From an uncultured Schlesneria sp. (lineage in GTDB: Bacteria > Planctomycetota > Planctomycetia > Planctomycetales > Planctomycetaceae), in contig CAILLA010000192.1 in NCBI GenBank assembly GCA_903834925.1, positions 1-38,542 on the forward strand: DNA of 38,542 nucleotides, in the 5' to 3' direction. The translations under genes and the position numbers were made by a program. Of this stretch, positions 1 through 7,319 are shown one piece after another (the first letter of the stretch is position 1; each line of letters opens with the position of its first letter). The notes beneath the pieces are model-generated. The model was given only the letters and a program-made list of their open reading frames with translations, had not been told where the DNA came from and ran no database searches.

Positions 1-109
1 CCTTTACGCTTCGCCATCCTTGGCTCCCTCGGTGACGTGTTTTGTTCACACTCACAACATCGCAGAGAGCCAGGGTTTCTAAAACATCATTTCCGAGTCG
101 CGCGTTCCC

Positions 110-1612
110 CTAAAGTGCAGATTTAAAGGAATTGTGCAAATAGGACATTTCCCACGTGCTTCCCATCCATGAGCACTTGCCGAGAAGCGTCGAGAATTCT
201 TCGAATTGCTTTTTCCTCAAGTGATCAGAGGCTTCAACAACGTCTTTCCAATACTCATTGGGATCGTGCTTCTCTTCTTCGACAGTGGTCCGTGATGGCG
301 GGTCTTCGTCCGTCAGTCGGTTCTGTGGAAACAACGCATCGGCCGGGACGGCGTCGTTCTTAGGAATTAGCGGAAGTTCCGTGTCCCCTTGCGGTGGTGG
401 AATCAAGGGTTTGATCGTTACGTCTTCGACTGGAGGGCTGACGGGTGGCAATGACTGATCATCGCGAGGTACTTTGCGGGCAAGCGATAATGTGCCAACG
501 ACTCCGCTGATCATGGTGACGGTCAGAAGCGATGCCAATATCGCAATCGTCGGTTCGCGACGACACCACCGAACGAGTCGTTCGATTGGATTGGTGCGAC
601 GGGCATAAATTGATTCGTCCGACAACCAACGCTGCAAATCGTTTGCAAATTCACGACAATCGGCGTACCGGTGAGATTGGGTTTTCGCGACTGCTTTCAG
701 GCAAATCGTCTCGAGATCGCGAGGGATTCCCTTGCGAAACTTTTCCGGACTGGGAATCGGTTGGTGCAAAACGTTGTAGACAATCACTTCGGGACGCCCC
801 GCAAACGGCGTTTCACCGCAGAGGAGTTCGTAAAGAACAATTCCTAAACTGTACTGGTCACTTGCGTATTGGACCTGATCCCTGCTTCCAGCGGCTTGTT
901 CCGGCGACATATACGCCGGGGTTCCCATCAACGTCCCATCAATAGTGAGTTTGTCCACTGCGTCTTCGAAACGAGCGAGGCCAAAATCCATGAGGTGCGG
1001 TTTATTTTGGTTGTCAAGCATCACGTTATGCGGCTTCACGTCGCGGTGGACGATTCCCTGACTGTGTGCGTAATACAACGCCTCTGCAAGTTGCCGAACA
1101 ATCTCTGCAATCCGTCGATAATCGCCTGCCAATTGGCCAACGGCAGCCGACAAGGGCCGCCCTTTAATAAACGCTGAGGCGATGTATGCTTGACTTCCTG
1201 CAGCGGCAGTTTCATAGACCGGAACAATATTTGGGTGGTTAAGTCTTGCGGCCGCACGCCCTTCACGAAGGAAACGCTCGACGAATTCGGGATCTTGAAT
1301 TAACACGGCCTGAGGGACCTTGATCGCCACGTCGCGTTCGAGTCGAAGGTCGCGGGCACGATAGACGGTTCCGAACGCCCCTCGACCAACTTCACCAATC
1401 ACTTTGAACCGGCCAATTTGACTTGGCATCGGATTCGAAACGATATCGAGTTCGGCCGTCGATCCAGACGGCTGTAATGAGCTTAGTGTTGTTGATGAAT
1501 TTGCCCGAAACGTCGTGCCACAAACCTTGCAACGAAGTCGCTTACTTAATGCCGACTCAGCGACCGTGTAAGTCTTTTGACATTCATGATTGGGGCAGAC
1601 AACGCTAGGCAC
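110..1612 (-). CDS. Zinc-ribbon Ser/Thr protein kinase, membrane-anchored
   Basis: This is a Hanks-type Ser/Thr kinase of 500 residues. A small zinc ribbon comes first (C6, C11, C28, C31). The kinase domain spans about 68-335, with glycine loop GRGAFG (76-81), ATP-binding Lys98, HRD Asp191, Asn196 and DFG at 209-211. All catalytic residues are present, so it should be active. One membrane helix lies at about 354-378, followed by a short acidic, proline-rich outer segment. It should therefore sense outside the membrane and phosphorylate inside. It starts 43 bases after the FHA kinase and is probably the last gene of the sigma-kinase-kinase operon. The substrate is unknown; the neighbouring sigma factor or FHA protein are natural candidates by inference. 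The ATG start places the zinc ribbon right at the N-terminus, which is common in planctomycete kinases. Confidence 0.93.
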   Translation of the reverse strand: MPSVVCPNHECQKTYTVAESALSKRLRCKVCGTTFRANSSTTLSSLQPSGSTAELDIVSNPMPSQIGRFKVIGEVGRGAFGTVYRARDLRLERDVAIKVPQAVLIQDPEFVERFLREGRAAARLNHPNIVPVYETAAAGSQAYIASAFIKGRPLSAAVGQLAGDYRRIAEIVRQLAEALYYAHSQGIVHRDVKPHNVMLDNQNKPHLMDFGLARFEDAVDKLTIDGTLMGTPAYMSPEQAAGSRDQVQYASDQYSLGIVLYELLCGETPFAGRPEVIVYNVLHQPIPSPEKFRKGIPRDLETICLKAVAKTQSHRYADCREFANDLQRWLSDESIYARRTNPIERLVRWCRREPTIAILASLLTVTMISGVVGTLSLARKVPRDDQSLPPVSPPVEDVTIKPLIPPPQGDTELPLIPKNDAVPADALFPQNRLTDEDPPSRTTVEEEKHDPNEYWKDVVEASDHLRKKQFEEFSTLLGKCSWMGSTWEMSYLHNSFKSAL

Positions 1613-1655
1613 CGCAACGATCCTCGAATTGTACTCGGGAAGTGATTCAGCGAAA

Positions 1656-3269
1656 TCACTTTTTCACAAAGGTTTTCAGTTGTTGTTTCATTTCAGCGGC
1701 GGACACAAAACGTTTGTCAGCGGCCTTTTCCAGAGCGCGATGGACCACTTGTGCTAGAGACTCAGGGACATTGGGATTGTATTGACGAATCGGCATTGGC
1801 GGAGATTCGAGGATCGCCTTGAACTTGCACGGATGTCCGTCCATGGGAATTGGTTCGTGACCTGTCAGCATCCAGTACAGAGTAGCCCCCGCTGAATAGA
1901 GGTCACACGTAGGTCGAGCTTCGCGTGAATTCAAGAACTGGTCAGGAGACATGAAAGGGAGTGATCCAAGGACGTCTCCATCGCGGGTCACTTGACTCAT
2001 TCCCGCAGTTGTATATTGCTTGGCAAGACCGAAGTCGGCTAGCTTCGCCACCAACTTATCCTCCTTTTTGGTGATCAATATGTTTCCTGGTTTAACATCG
2101 CGATGAACCAGCGAGCGGGTATGAGCGTACTCCAGCGCGCCAAGAACCTGCGTCATCAGCCCACAGGCGATTCGAATCCGTTTGTCGTCCGCAAAACGCT
2201 GGACGAGATCTGTCCATGCAATTGATGGAACGTACTCGGTTGCAAGAAAAACATTCCGCCCGGATGCTCCCATATCGAGCAGGCGAACAATATGAGGATG
2301 TTGCAGTTGGTTCAGGACAGTCGCTTCTCGCAAAAATGCAGAGATCGCCGTCTCGTCAGCATGAGCGGCAGGAGTGAGTACCTTCAAGGCGCAAGGTTCT
2401 CTGGTGGCAAGACGTTGACCGCGATAAACGATTCCCAGATCGCCTTCACCGATCTGCTCGTAGACTTCGTATCCGGCAATCTCGATTGTCGACTTTGCGT
2501 CGATTGTTGCGGGAACCTTCGAGCGATCAATCGCCTGAATTGAACCTGATGAAGGCCTGGGGAAAGGAAGTCGAAGCGTGTCGTCAGGAGATTCCGACTT
2601 CAACGCCGAAGGGTCATCGATTGAGACGACCATCTTTGTGCGCCCCCCCGAAACGATGTCGCCATCGCGCAGGAACCGGTCTCGAATTCGTTCACCGTTG
2701 ACGAATGTTCCGTTGCGGCTGTTGAGATCCATCAGAAAGCATGTTGGCGGATTCACCTCAAGTCGAAAATGATGACGGGAAAAGTGAGGGTCGTTTTCCA
2801 GTCGAAGCTGGGCTTTCTGAAGTCGTCCGGCGAAAAGAGTATCGTGTTCTTCAAACTTAAATTCCAACCCGGCATGCGGCCCGGCGATTACGCGAAAAGT
2901 GACTCGAGCGACCTTCTCCGCTGGAGAAGACTCGTTCGTCGGACGAAACTCTTGAAACACAACCTCTTCCAATGGGCGTTTTTCTTCAAAATCGCCTGCG
3001 AGCAGTTCAATAGTCTTACGTTCTAAACCGGAATTTACTCCGTGCCGAAGAATCAGTTCTTGCTGAAGGTTCTGCAACGCATTCAGAAGTGGAGCACGTT
3101 CGTCGGCACGGAAAAGTCCGAGAAAGTCTTCGATTCGCGGCGATCTCCCACCGCGCCAGGACTCTTCGAACTGATCACACGCGGTGTCAATTCTCCGTAG
3201 CAGGTCGAGTGGAAGATTTGGATGCTGATCTTTCATCATGCGATAATCATTTTCGGATGTGGTAATCAT
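1656..3269 (-). CDS. FHA-domain Ser/Thr protein kinase
   Basis: This is a soluble kinase of about 537 residues. An N-terminal helical region of about 120 residues is followed by an FHA phosphothreonine-binding domain (about 124-216), with the core signatures SRHH at 164-167 and NSRNGTFVNG at 183-192. The kinase domain (about 267-530) has loop GEGDLG, Lys296, HRD Asp391, Asn396 and DFG at 412-414, so it looks catalytically intact. No membrane helix is seen. The FHA domain suggests recruitment to a phosphorylated partner, perhaps the neighbouring kinases (inference). An in-frame GTG at 3284 would add five residues and an ATG pair near 3239 would remove ten; none has a convincing ribosome binding site, so the start is uncertain. 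It lies about 75 bases downstream of the sigma gene and 43 bases upstream of the zinc-ribbon kinase. Confidence 0.93.
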   Translation of the reverse strand: MITTSENDYRMMKDQHPNLPLDLLRRIDTACDQFEESWRGGRSPRIEDFLGLFRADERAPLLNALQNLQQELILRHGVNSGLERKTIELLAGDFEEKRPLEEVVFQEFRPTNESSPAEKVARVTFRVIAGPHAGLEFKFEEHDTLFAGRLQKAQLRLENDPHFSRHHFRLEVNPPTCFLMDLNSRNGTFVNGERIRDRFLRDGDIVSGGRTKMVVSIDDPSALKSESPDDTLRLPFPRPSSGSIQAIDRSKVPATIDAKSTIEIAGYEVYEQIGEGDLGIVYRGQRLATREPCALKVLTPAAHADETAISAFLREATVLNQLQHPHIVRLLDMGASGRNVFLATEYVPSIAWTDLVQRFADDKRIRIACGLMTQVLGALEYAHTRSLVHRDVKPGNILITKKEDKLVAKLADFGLAKQYTTAGMSQVTRDGDVLGSLPFMSPDQFLNSREARPTCDLYSAGATLYWMLTGHEPIPMDGHPCKFKAILESPPMPIRQYNPNVPESLAQVVHRALEKAADKRFVSAAEMKQQLKTFVKK

Positions 3270-3344
3270 TCGGTGCCGCTTCACGCATTAAGTACATGCG
3301 GAAAGACGAACGATCACCGACAAAGTTTTTGAATTCCCCGTTGT

Positions 3345-3938
3345 TTATGCCTTCCAATGTTCCACTTCTTGCTCCCAAACGGCCCGGACCAATTGCAATT
3401 TCCGCTCAACTTTCCGTTCGGTACATTCAAATTCCTCGGCAATCTCACGGTTTTTGTGGCCCATTAAACGAAGCAGAGCATAGGCACGTAAATCGGGATC
3501 GAGCATCTCTAATAGTTCAGCACAGACGAGATCCAATCCTTCTTCCGTCCCCTTCTGAGGTTCGTTTTCAAGCGGCAGCCCCGTGACAATCTTTCCGCCA
3601 CCTCGCTTTTTCGCGTGTTCTCGTTCTTGCTGCTTGATCGCCTTACGGACCGTGAATAATCCCAGAACATTCCACAAGTCATCCCGATCCATCTCGTGCT
3701 CGAACCCGCCTTTGTCAACCTGCCCCCAGAAGCTGATCATGGCACTTTGCAAGGCATCCTCAGCGTCGGCCACCCGTTGAATCCGGCCACGAAGAGTCGA
3801 ATGGGCCAGTGCCAAAAGTCGCGGCCAGAATCGCGAAATCAGTTGGTTCAATGAGTTGGGATTGCCTTGACGCCATTGCTGGTAAAGGATGGTGATGGAG
3901 CCAGATGCGTCGTCAAGCGGCAATTCAGGTTGATTCAT
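3345..3938 (-). CDS. ECF-type RNA polymerase sigma factor (planctomycete type)
   Basis: A 197-residue sigma-70 family protein with the two-domain ECF layout. Region 2 is at about 30-105 and includes DAEDALQSAMISFW, the conserved helix that binds core polymerase and the -10 element. Region 4 is at about 140-190, with the helix-turn-helix around NREIAEEFECTERKVERKL. A charged linker rich in Lys, Arg and Gly joins them. It heads an operon with two Ser/Thr kinases. ECF sigma factors linked to Ser/Thr kinases are a known theme in planctomycetes and are thought to be controlled by phosphorylation rather than by a classical anti-sigma factor; no anti-sigma gene is visible here. A possible promoter (3991-4020) and a palindrome (3972-3982) lie upstream. 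The target promoters are unknown. Confidence 0.9.
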   Translation of the reverse strand: MNQPELPLDDASGSITILYQQWRQGNPNSLNQLISRFWPRLLALAHSTLRGRIQRVADAEDALQSAMISFWGQVDKGGFEHEMDRDDLWNVLGLFTVRKAIKQQEREHAKKRGGGKIVTGLPLENEPQKGTEEGLDLVCAELLEMLDPDLRAYALLRLMGHKNREIAEEFECTERKVERKLQLVRAVWEQEVEHWKA

Positions 3939-3971
3939 CTCACCGTCCTGGCGAAAAATGGCACATAAAAA

Positions 3972-3982
3972 CTACGTCGTAG
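3972..3982. promoter_or_regulatory. Short perfect palindrome near the predicted transcription start
   Basis: CTACG-T-CGTAG is an 11-base perfect inverted repeat. It sits just inside the predicted transcript start of the sigma-kinase operon, where a repressor could block initiation. A chance palindrome of this length cannot be excluded. Confidence 0.25.
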
Positions 3983-3990
3983 CACAGATG

Positions 3991-4020
3991 AATATACAAT
4001 CTCGTGCGAGTACGGTCCAA
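3991..4020 (-). promoter_or_regulatory. Possible sigma-70-like promoter of the sigma-kinase operon
   Basis: On the minus strand TTGGAC (4015-4020) is followed after 18 bases by TATATT (3991-3996). Transcription would start near 3985, leaving a leader of about 45 bases before the sigma factor ATG at 3938. The call rests on box similarity and spacing only. Confidence 0.4.
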
Positions 4021-4074
4021 TTGATCGGAAAACGGTTGCGTCCCGCTGGCTAAAACGGGAAATTTTCTGTCGGG

Positions 4075-4215
4075 CTAATGGCACGCTTCCGCATTTACAT
4101 TTGTCGCCCAATTCGATTCGTTCCGCAGCTGGAGTTCACCGCGATTGTCAACGTAAAACCAGTAAAAGACTTTCCGAGTGTTGGTGCGAAATGGCCTGTT
4201 TTGATAGTGCCACAT
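4075..4215 (-). CDS. Doubtful small protein or gene fragment (46 aa)
   Basis: An ATG-started ORF of 46 codons reads MWHYQNRPFR then VFYWFYVDNRGELQL, which looks more protein-like than the overlapping plus-strand frames. The aromatic stretch followed by VDNRGELQL weakly recalls the beginning of DUF4505-type proteins, but those continue for about 100 more residues while this one stops at EACH. It could be a real small protein, a decayed 5' fragment, or chance. A longer form with a TTG start at 4287 is possible. No good ribosome binding site is visible. It lies in the divergent promoter region. Confidence 0.3.
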   Translation of the reverse strand: MWHYQNRPFRTNTRKVFYWFYVDNRGELQLRNESNWATNVNAEACH

Positions 4216-4320
4216 GGCCAACCCGGAATTTGCTCGATATAAGTTCACTGAGTTCGCGAGTCGAATTTGAACGATGGGCATTTTCAATTCTGATCGTTAA
4301 TTCCTCTATTGCTGGCATTA

Positions 4321-6051
4321 ATGAGTACGCGACTTATGGCCGATTCATCGAAACCACGAAAAAACGTAGCTCCAGCAGATGTATCGCGAACTGCAAAGCC
4401 ATTTCGTCCAATTGGTACGCCCTCGGGTGAAACGGCTCGTGCGGCCGATTCGGTGCCAATGGCGGTTGGTCCTTTTAAGGACTTACCAATGCGGTTTGGA
4501 CGGTATGAGATTCGGAAAGAACTGGGCCGGGGGCAAATGGGGGCCGTGTATCTGGCCTACGATGTTGAATTGGATCGACTTGTTGCGCTGAAGGTGGCAC
4601 GGACATCCGCATCGGGTTCGGCGAAATTATTGAAGCGGATGGAGATCGAAGCCAGATCGGCGGCGAAGGTTGATCATCCACAGATCTGTAAGGTTTACGA
4701 CGCAGGCGAAATCGATGGGATTCGCTTCATTGCTTTGCAATATATCGAAGGGGAAGACCTCAAACAGTACTTGAAACGGAAGGGACGGAAGCGCGAACCC
4801 GAAGAGGCGGTTCGACTGGTTTTGCAGATTCTTCGCGCGTTGGAGGCGGCTCATGATCAGGGTGTGATCCATCGGGATCTGAAGCCCGAAACCGTGAGGC
4901 TCAACAAGAAGAAGCAGCCGGTGATTATGGCTTTCGGGTTGGCTCGAAAGACGATTGCATCGTCGGATGCAGGTTTGACCCAAGGAATGATTGTCGGAAC
5001 AGCGGCTTATATGTCTCCCGAACAAGCGACCGGGAGGGCTGAGGATATTGATCACCGCAGCGACATCTATGCAGTCGGCGTGATCCTGTTTGAAATGCTG
5101 ACGGGTGAGTGGCCGTTTACCGGCGGTGCGATTGAAGTGATGGGAAAGAAGTGTGTTTTAGAACCTTCGTCGCCACTGACTCTCGATCCTGCCTTGAATC
5201 CTCAATTGGCAGTCGTCTGTCACAAGATGATCGCGAAACAAAAGGGGGATCGGTATATCACTTGCGCAGATGTCGTTGCTGCGCTGGAAGCCGTAGACCT
5301 GAACGCAAATGCTATGCTCGCGCCTTTAACCGAAGCGGTTGACCCTGTCATTCCACTAGATGGCGAACCCCCCAAGCTCGATTTTCGCCGCGAATCACCC
5401 GGCGCGATGGAATCGAAGATACGAAAATCTTCGCCAACGGCAGGACAGAAAAGTTCGAATGACAGAAGGACGACCCTTCCTCCGAAATTGCCGTCACGTA
5501 AGTCTGGACCGCTTGTGACGTGGTGGAACTCACAAAGGCCCTGGGTGCGGTGGACGATGCTCGGCGGTGCAGGAGCCTGTCTGGTTTTCCTTACCGTAAT
5601 TCTGTGTTTACCCACGAGAAATGGCGTAAACACGCGGGTCGACGGTGAAGCTTCGATTGACGGCAAGTCGGTCGTTACCCAAAACGTCAGCAACGAACCG
5701 CCACCCGCCATCGACGTTGCCCCTGTTAACGAGGATCTAACCCCGGGGCCAACGATCCAGGAAGAAATCGCGAGACTGGAAACGATTCTGCGAACACACA
5801 ATTGGCACTATCACGACAATCTTTTTCCGCCAGGCGACATCTGCCAGTTCCACGAGAACGGAATGTTTCATCGCTGGAACTGGAAATATTGGGTCGTCGG
5901 ACCGAGAGAGATGCGGATACATTATGACCGGTCGCAAAACGATGGCTGGACAGGTATCCCCTTTTATTTCAACGAAGATCTGACAACGTTTCGGGGTGAA
6001 TGGAATGATCCAGGAGGACGAACACACATCGTGACCGGCACTCGACAATGA
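4321..6051 (+). CDS. Probable pseudokinase with membrane anchor and extracytoplasmic C-terminal domain
   Basis: A 576-residue kinase-fold protein counted from the ATG at 4321; an in-frame TTG at 4309 is less likely. The kinase domain (about 60-320) keeps the glycine loop GRGQMG (69-74), Lys91 and HRD Asp186. The Mg-binding Asn of HRDLKPEN is Thr191 (codon ACC at 4891), and the DFG motif reads AFG with Ala204 (codon GCT at 4930). Each change is one base from the canonical codon. Loss of both metal ligands normally abolishes phosphotransfer, so it is probably a pseudokinase acting as scaffold or allosteric regulator (inference). A linker of about 90 residues, a membrane helix at about 415-437 and a Trp-rich beta-like outer domain (about 480-576) follow. 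It is divergent from the sigma-kinase operon and may sense for it. Sequencing error at two separate codons is unlikely. Confidence 0.92.
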   Translation: MSTRLMADSSKPRKNVAPADVSRTAKPFRPIGTPSGETARAADSVPMAVGPFKDLPMRFGRYEIRKELGRGQMGAVYLAYDVELDRLVALKVARTSASGSAKLLKRMEIEARSAAKVDHPQICKVYDAGEIDGIRFIALQYIEGEDLKQYLKRKGRKREPEEAVRLVLQILRALEAAHDQGVIHRDLKPETVRLNKKKQPVIMAFGLARKTIASSDAGLTQGMIVGTAAYMSPEQATGRAEDIDHRSDIYAVGVILFEMLTGEWPFTGGAIEVMGKKCVLEPSSPLTLDPALNPQLAVVCHKMIAKQKGDRYITCADVVAALEAVDLNANAMLAPLTEAVDPVIPLDGEPPKLDFRRESPGAMESKIRKSSPTAGQKSSNDRRTTLPPKLPSRKSGPLVTWWNSQRPWVRWTMLGGAGACLVFLTVILCLPTRNGVNTRVDGEASIDGKSVVTQNVSNEPPPAIDVAPVNEDLTPGPTIQEEIARLETILRTHNWHYHDNLFPPGDICQFHENGMFHRWNWKYWVVGPREMRIHYDRSQNDGWTGIPFYFNEDLTTFRGEWNDPGGRTHIVTGTRQ

Positions 6052-6162
6052 TTTGTTTATGATGTTAGTATTAGTTTAAGCTATCGCGATTTTTTCTTTT
6101 GGTACGAGTCCCGGCGCGTCAGGAACGGCTCAATACAGATTGAAAGCTCCGAGGAGACGCGA

Positions 6163-6723
6163 ATGACCACGACAATTCTGGAACCACAGTTGCTGACGGC
6201 GGAAGAATATGCGCTGTTACCGGATGATGGTCGGTTGACCGAACTGGTCGGTGGAAGGATCGTCGAAATGAACCGACCATTCACGTCGCACGGCTATTTC
6301 CTTGTGCGTTTGACGATGTTGCTCGGACAATTCGTGGAACAGAACGGGCTGGGTCGCGTCGTCGGCGGCGACGCGGGTTTGGTGACGCACCGTGATCCAG
6401 ACACTGTACGTGGCCCTGATTTGGCGTATTACAGCTATCAGAGAATTCCTCGCGGCCCGGTTCCCGACGGGTATTGGCCTGCCAGTCCCGAACTCGTGAT
6501 CGAAATCCGCTCCAAGAACGACCGATGGAAAGATATCTTTCAGAAGGTTGCTGAATATTTGAACGCGAATGTTCTGACGGTCGCAGTCGTCGATCCGGCT
6601 TCTCGAAGAGTGCATCTCTTTTCGGCCGACCATGAAGTGACGGTTTTGAATGCGGATGATCATCTGACATTTCCAGATTTGCTTCCTGGGTTTGACGTCA
6701 AAGTGGCCCGACTGTTCGAATAG
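6163..6723 (+). CDS. Uma2 family putative PD-(D/E)XK endonuclease (DUF820)
   Basis: A 186-residue protein of the Uma2/DUF820 family, which has a restriction-endonuclease-like fold. Diagnostic features are the N-terminal phrase TAEEYALLPDDGRLTELVGG, the metal-binding PD at 85-86 and the ELVIEIRS strand with Glu114. The cellular role of the family is unknown. These genes are strongly multiplied in cyanobacteria and planctomycetes and are sometimes suggested to be mobile-element linked. A good ribosome binding site (GAGGAG) lies about eight bases before the ATG. It starts 111 bases after the pseudokinase gene, so it may have its own promoter. A weak stem-loop covers the stop codon (6718-6737). 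Confidence 0.92.
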   Translation: MTTTILEPQLLTAEEYALLPDDGRLTELVGGRIVEMNRPFTSHGYFLVRLTMLLGQFVEQNGLGRVVGGDAGLVTHRDPDTVRGPDLAYYSYQRIPRGPVPDGYWPASPELVIEIRSKNDRWKDIFQKVAEYLNANVLTVAVVDPASRRVHLFSADHEVTVLNADDHLTFPDLLPGFDVKVARLFE

Positions 6724-6737
6724 CCACTCGGCCATTC
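6718..6737 (+). terminator. Weak stem-loop terminator overlapping the Uma2 stop codon
   Basis: GAATAGCC (6718-6725) can pair with GGCCATTC (6730-6737) with one non-Watson-Crick position and a four-base loop. A T-rich stretch follows. The left arm contains the TAG stop. The stem is modest, so termination is uncertain. Confidence 0.35.
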
Positions 6738-6869
6738 TGCGTTTCTTTCATGGTAATTGTGGAACAGCAAATCATCGCCGAATCGCCAAAATACCGAACG
6801 CAAATGTGCGACGTCGAATCAGCTCGGTCGCAAGCAGACACTTCACGAATCAGCAAGCCAATTCCCTGA

Positions 6870-7079
6870 TACGCGAAACCGCTAGTTCGGCCGATTCGGT
6901 ATCTGCGTCAGGCGATCTTGAAATGGGACTCTGTGAAAGTGGGTGCCAACGGTGTCAGTTTTGATCCGATGGTGCCTGCGAAGTCACTGGCGAGCGAAGA
7001 CGCACGCCAGTGGTATCCCGAGCACAAACAGCTCTTCCGCCGGTCGATCGCGACAGTATTACGCGACCTACAAAGCTAG
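6870..7079 (+). pseudogene. Possible remnant of an unidentified protein gene
   Basis: The frame is open for 69 codons after a TGA and ends at TAG. Its translation contains LKWDSVKVGANGVSFD and DARQWYPEHKQLFRR, which look like genuine protein with G/C-rich third positions. There is no start codon before codon 34. It may be the 3' end of a gene that lost its front half. I do not recognise the family. Confidence 0.28.
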
Positions 7080-7227
7080 TTTCATCATGTCAGGACAACC
7101 CTACCGCGAATCGGCAAAGTCCTAACGGGATACCATTCAGAAATTGCTGTACGTGAATCGACCGTTTTCTATTTTTTCATTGGGCGGCAATTCGCCTCGT
7201 CCCGTCTGAAGGGGATTCGATCCTGAA

Positions 7228-7248
7228 GCAGGCTGAAGCCTATCCTAC
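7228..7248. repeat. Short palindromic element of dispersed-repeat type
   Basis: AGGCT-GA-AGCCT (7230-7241) lies inside a phrase whose reverse complement starts GTAGGATAGGCTTCAGCC. From memory, phrases of this kind recur between genes in planctomycete genomes. Only one copy is in this window. Confidence 0.3.
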
Positions 7249-7319
7249 GTAAGTCGATTACATCGCCCGCTGCGAAATCTCCATGGTTAGGCTACCGTCG
7301 TGTCCACTTCGATCCTCTG

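Larger units (their letters stand above)
3939..4320. other. Divergent intergenic region between sigma operon and pseudokinase gene
   Basis: About 380 bases separate two divergent transcription units. The region holds the possible minus-strand promoter and palindrome, and a doubtful 46-codon minus-strand ORF at 4075-4215. Around 4045-4085 it also has text beginning TTAGCCCGAC that matches the start of the hairpin repeat at 13671. No convincing plus-strand promoter was found for the pseudokinase gene. Confidence 0.6.
6724..7319. other. Intergenic region between convergent Uma2 and TIR-STAND genes
   Basis: This is 596 bases without an intact gene. It contains a stop-free 69-codon plus-strand frame (6870-7079) that reads like the tail of a decayed gene, and a short element (7228-7248) resembling dispersed planctomycete repeats. 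No RNA gene and no copy of the C-terminal coding region of the TIR-STAND gene was seen. Confidence 0.6.

Noticed and set aside
5220-5801. Minus-strand 193-codon ORF inside the pseudokinase gene
   Set aside because: It is antisense to the linker and membrane segment of the pseudokinase, and its Ser/Ala-rich composition is not protein-like.
6724-7319. Diversity-generating retroelement template repeat or reverse transcriptase remnant near the FGE-like C-terminus
   Set aside because: No stretch in this gap resembles the 3' coding region of the TIR-STAND gene, and no reverse-transcriptase motif was found.
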